A DNA stretch of 64,000 nt from contig NZ_CP073720.1 in assembly GCF_025137375.1 (NCBI RefSeq), positions 1,140,501-1,204,500 of the forward strand. The letters are read 5' to 3'. Under the pieces are notes generated by a model. The model was not told where the DNA came from, ran no database searches, and saw only the letters and a list, made by a program, of their open reading frames with translations. Origin of the DNA: Dactylosporangium fulvum. GTDB taxonomy: Bacteria > Actinomycetota > Actinomycetes > Mycobacteriales > Micromonosporaceae. Positions 27,485 through 36,694 of this stretch are shown piece by piece; position 1 is the first letter of the stretch, and the number at the start of each line of letters is the position of its first letter. The position numbers were made by a program, and so were the translations under genes.

Positions 27485-27904
27485 CATTCGACCTGGGTCG
27501 ATCGCCGCAGATTCGCTGATATATCCGATAAATCGGGCGCGAAGGCGATGTCCATGGTGGTGTGGTGAGCTTCGCAGTGGGCTTTTCGATGGCGTTTGCG
27601 GTGGTGGGCGTTCCCAGCGGCGGGTTGGGCTTGCAGGGCTATCCGGTGCCCGTGGGCTTGCGATACCTGCGAGCTGAAGAACAATCTGCGGCTGGATGCT
27701 GGGTCGTGTCAGCCCCCGCCGACGCTACTTGCGCGGCTCGGTCGACCTGGTGGGTTGACCTTGGCGGATTTGCGTGGTCCAGGCCACGGAAAACGACCAA
27801 GGTCATCGCGCTCGAGCCCGGCCGCGCGCCGAAAAATGGATGTTCCGCAAGTGGCGTCCGGAGATCGCGTCGGCACCGAACACGGGCCCTCGGTGCCCGC
27901 AGGC

Positions 27905-28485
27905 GGTGCAAGAGAGTGTGGCTGACGCCGCCCGCAGTGGTGCAGAAGAGGCACGGCGGTGCAAAGGAAGAAGCGGCTGGCCAGGCTCGCGGTGGTGCGG
28001 GGGAGATACGGCTCGCCAGGCCCGTGGTGGTGCGGGGAGACGGGGCTGGCCAGGCCCGTGGCGGTGGGAGGGGGTACGGCTCGCCAGGCCCGTGGCGGTG
28101 CGGGGGCGACGCGGCTTACCAGGCCCGCAGCGGTGCAAGGGAGACGCAGCTGGCCTCTGCCTGTGGCGATGTAGGGGAGATACGTGCCTGTGGGCGATGT
28201 AGGGGGAGGCACGGCGGTGCGGGGAGAGGTGGCTGGATGGGGCCTACGGCGGTGTGAGGGAGACGCGACTGGGCGGTGTGGGCCCCGCCCGATACGTTGC
28301 GGCGATGCCCGGCGGCCACGCTCCAGCGGCCGGCGCGACCAGGTCGCCGTGATCCTGGTGGTCCCAGGCCCGGTGGCGTCCTTCCGGCTGTTCCGAGCGG
28401 CTCGCACGCGGCGGCTCGCACGCGGCGGCCGGCGCTGCGGCGGTGGCGGGCGCTGCGGTGGTGGCGAGGGCTGCGGCGGTGGCGG
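27905..28485. repeat. Degenerate 35-bp tandem repeat tract, gene-free region
   Basis: From 27905 to 28274 about a dozen imperfect copies follow each other, most 34-36 bp long, each opening GGTGCGGGGGAGA-like and closing with CCAGGCCCGTGGC-like sequence. The best copies start at 27994, 28029, 28063 and 28097. At 28432-28485 an 18-bp unit (GCGCTGCGGCGGTGGCGG) occurs three times. Strong G over C skew on this strand. No frame from 27306 to 28623 has convincing codon use, so the 1.3 kb looks non-coding or a decayed gene. Confidence 0.7.
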
Positions 28486-28623
28486 GTGCGGGAGTCGAGT
28501 GGTCAGGGCGCGCCGGGTCCTGGACGGCGCGTCAGCACGCCAGTAGGAGCCATGGCCGCAGCGGCGGCGAACGGGGGAGCGGAGGCAGGGGGTGGATGCG
28601 AAGAGGAGGCGAACAGGGCGGCG

Positions 28624-29814
28624 CTACTGGGGAGGGTCGTCGCGCAGGGCGGCCAGCAGGAGGGCCTCGTATTCGCTGTCGACCAGCTCCGGGGACTGGA
28701 GGTTGCGCGGGGCGACCTCGACCTGGGACGGGGTCGGGAGGTCGTCGGGGCTGATGCCGAGCTCGGCCAGCTTGCGGGCGCTCACCAGCACCCGCGACTC
28801 CAGCGAGCCGACCGCCCGATTGTAGGAGGTCACGGCGCCGCTCAGCGCCGTGCCGACCTTTGCCAGGTGGTCGCCCATTGTGGACAGTCGCGCGTAGAGC
28901 TCGCGGCCCGTGCGGTGGACGGCCAGGGCGTTGTGCGCCAGCGACTCCTGCCGCCAGCCGTAGGCGATCGTACGCAGCAGGGCCACCAGCGTCGCCGGGG
29001 TCGCGAGGACCACGTTGCGGGCGAACGCGTGCTCCAACAGCGCCGGGTCACGCTGCAGGGCGGCGTCGAGGAAGGTGTCCGCCGGCACGAACAGCACGAC
29101 GAACTCCGGCGCCGGCTCGAACGCCGCCCAGTAGGCCTTGCCGGCCAGCGCGTCGACGTGCGCCCGCAGGTGCTTGGCGTGCTGCGTCAGCGCGGTGTTG
29201 CGCGCCGCCTCGTCACGGGCCTCCATCGCCGACAGGTAGCCCTCCAGCGGCGCCTTCGCGTCCACGACCACCTGACGCCCGCCGTGCAGCCGCACCACGA
29301 GGTCGGGCCGCTGCGTGCCGCCGTCGGTCGTGGCGGTCACCTGCTCCTCGAAGTCACAGTGCTCCAGCATGCCCGCGGCCTCGACGATCCGCCGCAGCTG
29401 GTGCTCACCCCACCGGCCGCGGACCTGGGGCGTGCGCAGCGCGCTGACCAGCTGTCTGGTCTCGGTGCGCAGCTCGCCGGAGACCTGGTGCATGGCGCGG
29501 ACCTGCTCCCGCAACGACTCGTAGGCACCGACCCGGTCCCGCTCGAGCTCGGCGACCCGTCGCTCGTAGCGCTGGAGTGTCTCGTGCAGCGGCGCGACGG
29601 CGTCGGCGACCGCGTCCTGCGTCTGTGCCCGGGCCTCGAACGTCAGCGCGCGCAGCGAGCTCTCCAGTCTCGCCTCGCCGTCCCGCGTCGCCTGCAGGGT
29701 GGCCTCCAGCTTGGCCAGCTCGACCGTGGAGCGCGACCGGGCGGCGAACCAGCCGAGGGCGGCACCGACAACAAGACCGACGAGGACGAGGAGGAGTTCC
29801 ACGCCCATCAGCAT
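28624..29814 (-). CDS. rmuC: DNA recombination protein RmuC
   Basis: 396-residue RmuC-family protein. One N-terminal membrane segment (about 3-22, VELLLVLVGLVVGAALGWFAA) is followed by a coiled coil (about 30-110). The RmuC nuclease-like domain (about 130-350) shows GRWGEHQLRRIVEAAGM, RPDLVVRLHGGRQVVVDAKAPLEGYLSA with the PD-(D/E)xK-like D...DAK, and FVPADTFLDAALQRDP. RmuC restrains inversions at short repeats. ATG at 29814 is used, with ATG at 29808 almost equal. It is divergent from the gene at 29851, with the palindromic ACGGTACCGT between them offering a -10 box to both sides. Confidence 0.93.
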   Translation of the reverse strand: MLMGVELLLVLVGLVVGAALGWFAARSRSTVELAKLEATLQATRDGEARLESSLRALTFEARAQTQDAVADAVAPLHETLQRYERRVAELERDRVGAYESLREQVRAMHQVSGELRTETRQLVSALRTPQVRGRWGEHQLRRIVEAAGMLEHCDFEEQVTATTDGGTQRPDLVVRLHGGRQVVVDAKAPLEGYLSAMEARDEAARNTALTQHAKHLRAHVDALAGKAYWAAFEPAPEFVVLFVPADTFLDAALQRDPALLEHAFARNVVLATPATLVALLRTIAYGWRQESLAHNALAVHRTGRELYARLSTMGDHLAKVGTALSGAVTSYNRAVGSLESRVLVSARKLAELGISPDDLPTPSQVEVAPRNLQSPELVDSEYEALLLAALRDDPPQ

Positions 29815-29850
29815 GCCGTAGGGGTATGACAGAAACGGTACCGTCGAAGC

Positions 29851-30621
29851 ATGGGTACCTGGATCGTTGTCGCCGTCATCGTCATCATCGCCGTCGGGCT
29901 GGTGGTCGTGGTCGGCAACGGGCGCAAGAAGCAGGCGGCACAGCAGCTCGCCGACGCTCGCGAGGACGCACTGCGCTGGTATGAGCGCCTCGGCGGGCAG
30001 GTGATGAATCTCTCCGGTGACGCGCCGGCGGTCAAGCAGGCACTGGTCGACGCCGGGGAGCGTTACAACGCGGCCGGCTCGCAGCTCGAGCGGGCCACCT
30101 CCGCTAAGCAGTACGAGCTGGCCCGCGAGACCGCACTGGAAGGCCTCGCCTACGTCCGGGCCGCCCGCGTGGCCATGGGCATCGACCCGGGCCCGGACCT
30201 GCCGCCGCTGGCCGGTTCGCGGGCCGGGCAGATCACCAGGGAGCGCGAGGTCGACGTGCAGGGCCACACGTTCCGGGCCAGCCCGACGCCCGGCAACTCG
30301 ACGCCCTACTACTACCCGGGCGGCCGGGTCGCCGGCCGTGGCGTCCCCGCCGGCTGGTATTCCGAGCCGTGGTGGAAGACCGCACTGGTGGCAGGTGCCT
30401 GGGGTGTCGGCTCGCTGCTCGTCTTCGACGCCCTGTTCAGCCCGGCGTGGGGCGACACCGGCTACGACGCCGGGTTCAACGCCGGCTTCGACCAGGGCTA
30501 TGACCAGGGCTTCGATCAGGGCAACGACGGCGGCGGGGACTTCGGCGGCGACGGTGGCGACTACGGCGACGCGGGCTTCGGCGACGCAGGAGACTTCGGC
30601 GACTTCGGCGGGGACTTCTAG
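29851..30621 (+). CDS. Membrane protein with Gly/Asp-rich tail
   Basis: 256-residue protein found widely in streptomycetes and relatives, sometimes tagged DUF1542. Residues 3-22 are a membrane segment. Residues 25-110 form a helical, coiled-coil-like domain (DAREDALRWYERLGGQVMNL...ARETALEGLAYVRAARVAMGIDPGPDLPPL). A YYPGGRVAGRGVPAGWYSEPWWKTAL segment leads to a second membrane segment (about 178-196), and the last 55 residues are Gly/Asp/Phe-rich (YDAGFNAGFDQGYDQGFDQG). ATG at 29851 lies 6 nt after TACCGT, so it is likely leaderless. Function is unknown. The tail may be a low-complexity or cation-binding surface. Confidence 0.87.
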   Translation: MGTWIVVAVIVIIAVGLVVVVGNGRKKQAAQQLADAREDALRWYERLGGQVMNLSGDAPAVKQALVDAGERYNAAGSQLERATSAKQYELARETALEGLAYVRAARVAMGIDPGPDLPPLAGSRAGQITREREVDVQGHTFRASPTPGNSTPYYYPGGRVAGRGVPAGWYSEPWWKTALVAGAWGVGSLLVFDALFSPAWGDTGYDAGFNAGFDQGYDQGFDQGNDGGGDFGGDGGDYGDAGFGDAGDFGDFGGDF

Positions 30622-30627
30622 CCGGGA

Positions 30628-32442
30628 TCAGTAGCGGTGCGTGCCCTGCGTCCCCCGTAGGGCACGCTCGGCGAGGGACAGGTCGGAGGCAGCCGCCCGG
30701 GCGAAGGGGCTGTTGGCGCCGAGCAGCTGGGCATAGACCGACTGCGCCGCGCGATACTCGGTGACCGCCTCGTCCAGCCGGCCCAGGTCGTGGAGCACGC
30801 TGGCGAGCCGGTGCCGGGACACGGCGGTGTCGAGGTGGACCGGCCCGAGCAGCCGCAGCCGGCTGCCGAGGACGGCCCGGTGCTCGCCCTCGGCCTCGCC
30901 GAGCCGGCCGGCGTGGTGCAGGGCCGAGGCCAGCAGGCTGCGGCTCATCAGCGTGTCCCGGTGCTCGGGGCCCAGGAGCCGCGCGCGGGCCCGCATGACC
31001 GTGCCGTGCTCGTCGATGGCCCGGTCCAGCTCGCCCATGTCCTGGTAGACCTTGGCGAGGTTGCTCCGGCTGATCAGCGTCTCCTGGTGGTTGGCGCCCA
31101 GGACGCGGGTGCGCGACTCGAGGACGCGCTGGTGCTCGGCCTCGGACCGGGTCAGGTCGCCGAGCTGGTGGTAGATCGTCGCCAGGTGACTGCGGCTGGT
31201 CAGCGTGTCGGGGTGGTCCTCGCCGAGGATGCGCATGCGGGCGGTCAGCACCTCGTCGCACTCGACGAGCGCCTCGGCCAGCCGGTCGAGGTCGCGCAGC
31301 ACGGTGGCGTGCTGGTCGCGGGCGGTCAGCGTGTCGGGGTGGTCCCAGCCGAGGGCGTGTGCGCGGGCGTCGACGATCTCGCGGTACGCCTCCTCGGCCT
31401 CCTGCAGCTGGCCGCGCCAGTGCAGTTCCGTGGCGTGTTGCCAGGTCGCGGAGTCGTCGTAGACGCGGGGCGCGGGGGAGGGGCGGTGCCGCGGCTCGGG
31501 CGCCGGCCAGTCGATCGGGTCGGGCTCCGGCTCCGGCTCGTCGACCGGCTGACCGTAGACGGTGGAGCTGGTCGCATACGTGGGCACACCGTAGTCGTCG
31601 AGGTGGCCCGGCTGCTGTGTGGGGATCGGCGACGGGTGCTGGACGGGCCGGGTCGGGATGCGCACCGGCTGGGGCTCGAACGGCTCGAACGGCTCGAACA
31701 GCTCGTCGGGCTCCTCGACGAAGGAGACGACGTCGGGCACCTCGATCGGCGACTCGAGCGCCCGCCGGCGCAGCTCCCGCTTGAGCGAGACGATCGCGTC
31801 GGAGATGCGGTCGGAGGGGTCGCCGAGCCGCCAGGCGACGGCCGCGACCGGCCGGTCGAGCAGCGTGCCGAGCTGCCGCACCGAGGACAGGATCGACTCG
31901 TCGGGTGCCGCGTTGACGATGACCAGGGCGGCCTGGAACGGTGCGGTGGGCCCGACCAGCAGCGCCTGGTAGGTGGCCTGCATGCGCGCGATGGAGAAGC
32001 CGGTGCCGGCCCGGATGTCGACGATGATGTGCAGCTCGGACATCGCGATCGGGCCGAGGAAGTAGCCGAACACCGGCTGGAGCTTCTGCCCCTCGCGCCC
32101 GGCCGCCTCGTAGAGCGCGGCGTTGGCGCCCTCGTGATAGGCGATGGCCTGCGGCGCGTGGCCGCGGATCAGCTGGACGAACCGGTCGTATGCGCCCTCG
32201 GCGTCGCCCTCTTGCTGGGCCTTGCCCGCGGACGCGAGTCGCTCCTCGCGGTCGCCGGAGCGCACCACGATGGCACCGCCGGACAGTCCCGCGAGTCCGA
32301 CCAGGACACCGGCCGCGACCAGGGCGGCGGCACCAGCGGTGCTGCGGAACTGCACGGTCGTGAGCACACCCAGGCCGACCAGGGTGATCCCCACGAACAC
32401 GACGGTGAATCGGGTCTGGCTACTCCATCGTCCGCCAGTCAT
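30628..32442 (-). CDS. Tetratricopeptide-repeat membrane protein
   Basis: 604-residue protein. Two membrane segments near the N-terminus (about 11-27 and 33-53) precede a cytoplasmic domain of unknown fold (about 60-215) and a Pro/Glu-rich linker with the triple FEP repeat. The C-terminal array has about six kinesin-light-chain-type TPRs (residues about 335-590), each with LG-x-x-HPDTL-x-SR-like spacing. TPR arrays of this type bind peptides or partner proteins, and in actinomycetes they often serve regulatory or NB-ARC-like roles. I chose ATG at 32442 after AGAGG. ATG 32469 is possible. The 160-bp gap before the ABC genes holds a TTGACA box and a TGTCA-ATTACC-TGACA palindrome (32586-32601). 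Confidence 0.85.
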   Translation of the reverse strand: MTGGRWSSQTRFTVVFVGITLVGLGVLTTVQFRSTAGAAALVAAGVLVGLAGLSGGAIVVRSGDREERLASAGKAQQEGDAEGAYDRFVQLIRGHAPQAIAYHEGANAALYEAAGREGQKLQPVFGYFLGPIAMSELHIIVDIRAGTGFSIARMQATYQALLVGPTAPFQAALVIVNAAPDESILSSVRQLGTLLDRPVAAVAWRLGDPSDRISDAIVSLKRELRRRALESPIEVPDVVSFVEEPDELFEPFEPFEPQPVRIPTRPVQHPSPIPTQQPGHLDDYGVPTYATSSTVYGQPVDEPEPEPDPIDWPAPEPRHRPSPAPRVYDDSATWQHATELHWRGQLQEAEEAYREIVDARAHALGWDHPDTLTARDQHATVLRDLDRLAEALVECDEVLTARMRILGEDHPDTLTSRSHLATIYHQLGDLTRSEAEHQRVLESRTRVLGANHQETLISRSNLAKVYQDMGELDRAIDEHGTVMRARARLLGPEHRDTLMSRSLLASALHHAGRLGEAEGEHRAVLGSRLRLLGPVHLDTAVSRHRLASVLHDLGRLDEAVTEYRAAQSVYAQLLGANSPFARAAASDLSLAERALRGTQGTHRY

Positions 32443-32602
32443 CGGTCCTCTTCTACGCGATGTTGCCATCACTGCGGGCGACAAGCCCAGATCCGTAGCG
32501 TGACGAGAATCTTCCCACGAACCAGCCAGTCCACGATAGATCGACCGCGTGAACCCCGCCATTCATCCGTGGATGAACTCAAAAGTGTCAATTACCTGAC
32601 AA

Positions 32603-34408
32603 TCAAAGGAGTGAATCACGCCATTGTGTGTGCAGTTCGGCGTAATGCCCGCCACCCCGGATGAGTGACGACGGCGGCCCGTCCTCCACGATCCGGCCGT
32701 CGGCGAGGACGAGCACCCGGTCGGCGATCTCCACCGTGGACAGCCGGTGCGCGATCACCAGTGCCGTGCGTGACGCCAGGATCGTGCGCAGGGCCTCCTG
32801 CACCAGCCGCTCCGACGGGATGTCCAGCGACGAGGTCGCCTCGTCGAGGATCAGCACCGCCGGGTCGGCCAGGAACGCCCGGGCGAACGCGACGAGTTGC
32901 CGCTGCCCGGCCGACAGGCGGCCGCCGCGTTTCCGCACGTCGGTGTCGTAGCCGTCGGGCAGCGCGCGGATGAAGGCGTCCGCGCCGATCGCCATGGCCG
33001 CGGCCTCGATCTCGGTCCGCGACGCGCCCGGACGGCCGAAGCCGATGTTCGCCGCCACGGTGCCGGAGAACAGGTAGTTCTCCTGCGTCACCATCACCAC
33101 GGCCCGGCGCAGGTCGTCCTCGGCCAGCGACCGCAGGTCGACGCCGTCGAGCAGGACCGCGCCGGACGTGGGGTCGTAGAACCGCGCCACGAGCTTGGCG
33201 ATCGTGGACTTCCCGGCGCCGGTCGCGCCGACCAGGGCGACCGTCTGCCCGGCCGGCACGTGCAGGTCCAGGCCCGGCAGCACTACGGACGAGGGGCGGT
33301 AGGCGAACGACACCCGGTCGAAGGTCAGCGCGCCGCGCGCCTCCGGCAACGGCACCGGCCGGGTGGGCTCGGGGACCGCGGGCGGCTCGTCGAGTACCGC
33401 TGCCAGCTTTTCCAACGCCGCGGTCGCGGACTGCAACGTGTTGTAGAACTGTGACAGCTCCTGCATCGGCTCGTAGAACCGGCGCAGATAGAGCAGGAAC
33501 GCGGCGAGCACCCCCACCTCGGCGTGGCCGTGCAGGACCCGCCAGCCGCCGTATGTGAGCACGATGCCGATCGATACGTTGCCGATCACCTTGATGGCGG
33601 GCGAATAGGTCGCGACGAGCCGCTGCGCCGTCAGGCTGGCCTGCCGGTAGTCGTCGTTCACCGCGGCGAAGATCTCGTCGTTGCGCCGTTCCCGGCGAAA
33701 CGCCTGGACGGCGCGGACCCCGCCGAGCGACTCCACGAAGTGGATGATGACCAGCGCGATCGTCTCCCGCGTGCGGCGGTACGCACGGGCGCTCGCCCGC
33801 TGGAACCAGCGCGACAGCCACACCAGGAACGGGAACGACGCGAGCGTCACCAGCGCCAGCGGCGGGTCGAGCCACAGCAGGATCCCGGCGACCGAGAGCA
33901 CCGAGAGCCCGGCCAGCACCAGGTCGTCGAGCGCGCCGTCGGTCAACTCCGCGATGTTGTCGATGTCGCTGGTGAGCCGCGCGATGACCCGGCCCGAGGT
34001 GAACCGTTCGTGGAAGCCGATCGACAGCCGCTGCACGTGGTTGTACACGCGGGTGCGCAGGTCGAGCAGCACGGCGTTGCCGACCCGTCCGGACATCGCC
34101 AGGAACCAGCGCCGGGTCAGGAACTCCGCCGCCGTGGCGACACCGAACAGCACCGCGACCTCGATGAGCACCGTCGGATCGCTCCGGCCGCCGGTGAGCG
34201 GCGGGATGCCGCGGTCGATGCCCAGCTTCACCAGATACGGCCCCGCCATCCCCGCGAAGTTCTGGGCGAGCAGCAGAAGAACAAGAACAAGGATCCGGCC
34301 GCGGTACGGCCTGAGCAGCGACCCGAGCAGCCGCCGGCTGGCGACGCGCACGGTCGGGTCGGGCTCGTCGGTCGCGGTGCCGCGCCACCGCTGCACGTCA
34401 ATGGCCAC
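32603..34408 (-). CDS. ABC exporter half-transporter, canonical ATP site
   Basis: 601-residue exporter half: six-helix membrane domain (about 30-320) followed by an ATPase domain with Walker A GATGAGKSTIAKLVARFYDP, signature RLSAGQRQLVAFARAFL, Walker B VLILDEATSSLD with the catalytic Glu, and H-loop VIAHRLSTVE. The partner gene overlaps upstream by 11 bp and encodes the other half, so they should form a heterodimeric multidrug- or lipid-type exporter (BmrCD/TM287-288-like). GTG at 34408 starts it. The antisense strand holds long open frames typical of this GC content. The substrate is unknown. Confidence 0.94.
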   Translation of the reverse strand: MAIDVQRWRGTATDEPDPTVRVASRRLLGSLLRPYRGRILVLVLLLLAQNFAGMAGPYLVKLGIDRGIPPLTGGRSDPTVLIEVAVLFGVATAAEFLTRRWFLAMSGRVGNAVLLDLRTRVYNHVQRLSIGFHERFTSGRVIARLTSDIDNIAELTDGALDDLVLAGLSVLSVAGILLWLDPPLALVTLASFPFLVWLSRWFQRASARAYRRTRETIALVIIHFVESLGGVRAVQAFRRERRNDEIFAAVNDDYRQASLTAQRLVATYSPAIKVIGNVSIGIVLTYGGWRVLHGHAEVGVLAAFLLYLRRFYEPMQELSQFYNTLQSATAALEKLAAVLDEPPAVPEPTRPVPLPEARGALTFDRVSFAYRPSSVVLPGLDLHVPAGQTVALVGATGAGKSTIAKLVARFYDPTSGAVLLDGVDLRSLAEDDLRRAVVMVTQENYLFSGTVAANIGFGRPGASRTEIEAAAMAIGADAFIRALPDGYDTDVRKRGGRLSAGQRQLVAFARAFLADPAVLILDEATSSLDIPSERLVQEALRTILASRTALVIAHRLSTVEIADRVLVLADGRIVEDGPPSSLIRGGGHYAELHTQWRDSLL

Positions 34409-36152
34409 GCAGCACGTCCCGGTACCCGGCGTGGGACGCCATCAGCTCGGAGTGCGTGCCCACGGCGACGAGCCGCCCGTCCTGCAGGAGCGCCACCCGG
34501 TCGGCGAGGGCGACGGTCGACGGCCGGTGCACGACGAGCAGCGCGGTCGTCCCGGCGAGCACGGTCGACAGGGCCGACTCGACCAGGGCCTCGGTGTGCA
34601 CGTCGAGCGCGGACAGCGGGTCGTCGAGGACCAGCACCCTGGGCCGGCCGACGACGGCGCGGGCGAGCGCCAGGCGCTGCCGCTGGCCGCCGGAGAGCGA
34701 CAGCCCCTGCTCGCCGACGCGGGTGTCGAGGCCCCATGGCAGGTCGTACGCGAACCGGGCCTGTGCGATCTCCAGCGCCTCGGCGATCTCCTCGTCGGTG
34801 GCGTCGGCGCGGCCGAGTGTCAGGTTCTCCCGGACGCTCATCGAGAACAGCGTCGGGTCCTCGAACGCGGTGCCGACGATCCGGCGCAGCGAGTCGAGCG
34901 TCAGGTCGCGGATGTCGTGGCCGTCGATGGTGATCCGCCCGGCGTCGACGTCGTAGAGCCGTGGGACCAGCGAGACCAGCGTCGTCTTGCCGCTGCCGGT
35001 GAGCCCGACGACGGCGACGGTCTCGCCGGGCGCGACGTCGAGGTCGACACCGCGCAGGACGGGCCGCCCGGGCTCGTAGCCGAACTCGACGCCCTCGAAG
35101 CGCAGCCGGCCCTTCACCGTGGTCAGCACGGGGGCGCCGGGACGGTCCACGATGGACGGTTGCGTGTCGAGGACCTCGTAGATCCGGACCGAGGCGCTCA
35201 TCGCCTCCTGCGCGTTGGCGATGATCCAGCCGAGCAGGTCGATCGGCCACACCAGCATGACCTGGAGCGCGACGAACGCGACCAGCGCGCCGATCGACAG
35301 CTCCCCGCGCGCGACCTGCACCGCACCGACCACCAGCACGACCGCGAGCGTCACGTTGGGAACGAGGTCGAACTGCGACAGCGTCCGGGCGATCATCCGG
35401 GACTTGCCGACGCCGAGGTCGTGGACCCGGCGGGCGCCCTCGGCGAACCGCTCGCTCATGTGCTCGTGCCGGCCGAACGAGCGGATCACCCGGATGCCCT
35501 GCGCCGACTCCTCGATCCGGGTGGTCAGGTCGCCGAGCTCGTCCTGCAGCTCGCGGGAGGCGGCGAAGTATCGGCTGGTGAATCGCCGGCTGATGAGGAA
35601 CAGCGGGACCGCGCTGAGCGTGACGAACACGCCGAGCGGCCAGTAGAGGTGGATCAGCAGGATCGAGACGGCGACGTACGTGCCGAGGTTGAGCACGAAG
35701 AAGAACAGTCCGAACGACAGGAACCGCCGGATCGTGGACAGGTCGGCGGTTGCCCGCGAGAGCAGTTGCCCGGACTGCCACCGGTCGTGGAACTCGATCG
35801 GCAGGCGCTGCAGGTGCGCGTAGAGGTCCTGGCGGAGCTTCGCCTCCATGCCGACCGACGACGCCGACTGTGCCCACCGCCGGATGAAGCTCAGCAGCCC
35901 CTCGAACAGCCCGAGCGCGACCGCCAGGGTGCCCAGCAGGAACAGTCCACGGGTGTCGCCCCGCCGCACCGGCCCGTCGACCACCCGCTGGATGAGGATC
36001 GGGATGGCGAGGCTGGCAGCCGTGGAGGCGATGGCGGCAACCATCGACCAGGCGGTCAACGCGTAGTAGGGCCGAAGGTAGACCCGCATGCGCCACAGTG
36101 CCCTGGCCTTCGCCGGTCGCCCTGTCTCTGTGGACACGGCGACCGGCGACAT
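34398..36152 (-). CDS. ABC exporter half-transporter, degenerate ATP site
   Basis: 584-residue exporter half with six membrane helices (about 30-310) and an ATPase domain: Walker A GLTGSGKTTLVSLVPRLYD, signature LSLSGGQRQRLALARAVV, Walker B VLVLDDPLSALD. The catalytic Glu after the Walker B Asp is replaced by Asp, the usual mark of the weak site in heterodimeric exporters, while the H-loop His (VVHRPSTV) is kept. ATG at 36152 lies 6 nt after TAACTT (leaderless signature). It is the first gene of the pair and its stop overlaps the start of the second. Confidence 0.94.
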   Translation of the reverse strand: MSPVAVSTETGRPAKARALWRMRVYLRPYYALTAWSMVAAIASTAASLAIPILIQRVVDGPVRRGDTRGLFLLGTLAVALGLFEGLLSFIRRWAQSASSVGMEAKLRQDLYAHLQRLPIEFHDRWQSGQLLSRATADLSTIRRFLSFGLFFFVLNLGTYVAVSILLIHLYWPLGVFVTLSAVPLFLISRRFTSRYFAASRELQDELGDLTTRIEESAQGIRVIRSFGRHEHMSERFAEGARRVHDLGVGKSRMIARTLSQFDLVPNVTLAVVLVVGAVQVARGELSIGALVAFVALQVMLVWPIDLLGWIIANAQEAMSASVRIYEVLDTQPSIVDRPGAPVLTTVKGRLRFEGVEFGYEPGRPVLRGVDLDVAPGETVAVVGLTGSGKTTLVSLVPRLYDVDAGRITIDGHDIRDLTLDSLRRIVGTAFEDPTLFSMSVRENLTLGRADATDEEIAEALEIAQARFAYDLPWGLDTRVGEQGLSLSGGQRQRLALARAVVGRPRVLVLDDPLSALDVHTEALVESALSTVLAGTTALLVVHRPSTVALADRVALLQDGRLVAVGTHSELMASHAGYRDVLRGH

Positions 36153-36199
36153 CACTCCAAGTTACTTGGCAGCTACATCGACGCCAACCCATATTCCGG

Positions 36200-36694
36200 C
36201 TATGCGGCAGCCTCGAAGTCCAGCAGCCAGCGCTTCACCGGCAGGCCCCAGCGGAACCCGCCGAGCGTGCCGTCCAGACGCAGCACCCGGTGGCAGGGCA
36301 CGAACAGCGCGGCGGCGTTGCGGGCGCACGCCTGGGCGGCCGCGCGGACCGCCGCCGGACGCCCGGCCCGGACGGCGAACTCGCTGTAGGTCACCGGCTC
36401 GCCGGCCGGTACCTCCCGCAGCACCTCCCACGCGTGGTTGAGGAACTCCCCGCCGCTGTGCTGCCGGACTGGCACCGCGTCGACGGCGGTCAGGTCACCG
36501 TCCAGATAGGACAGTACGGCCTTGGTCGCCGGTCCGACGTCGGCGCGCCGCTCGGCGGTTCCGGTCACCTTCGCCAGCCGGGTCAGCTCACCGACGTCGG
36601 TCGTCCAGCCGCTGGCGAGGACGGTGCCGTCGGTGTCGACGACGGTGGTGAACGGGCCGGCCGGAGTGTCGGTCGTGGCGTAGTACATGGTCAT
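36200..36694 (-). CDS. ogt: Methylated-DNA--protein-cysteine S-methyltransferase
   Basis: 164-residue O6-alkylguanine-DNA alkyltransferase. The acceptor Cys134 is in FVPCHRVLRLDG, with the upstream helix YSEFAVRAGRPAAVRAAAQACARN and downstream GGFRWGLPVKRWLLDFE. It transfers alkyl groups from O6 of guanine to itself, a suicidal repair reaction. Its ATG overlaps the stop of the Ada-AlkA fusion gene (ATGA), so it is the second gene of an alkylation-response operon and supplies the methyltransferase module absent from that fusion. Confidence 0.96.
   Translation of the reverse strand: MTMYYATTDTPAGPFTTVVDTDGTVLASGWTTDVGELTRLAKVTGTAERRADVGPATKAVLSYLDGDLTAVDAVPVRQHSGGEFLNHAWEVLREVPAGEPVTYSEFAVRAGRPAAVRAAAQACARNAAALFVPCHRVLRLDGTLGGFRWGLPVKRWLLDFEAAA

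Noticed and set aside
27562..28257. 231-residue plus-strand protein in the repeat-rich region
   Set aside because: No ribosome site or -10 box, composition changes from Val/Gly-rich to Arg/Gly repeats, and it runs through the degenerate 35-bp tract.
33681..36389. 902-codon plus-strand open frame over the ABC exporter genes
   Set aside because: Antisense of two complete ABC half-transporters. Composition has no fold-like pattern.
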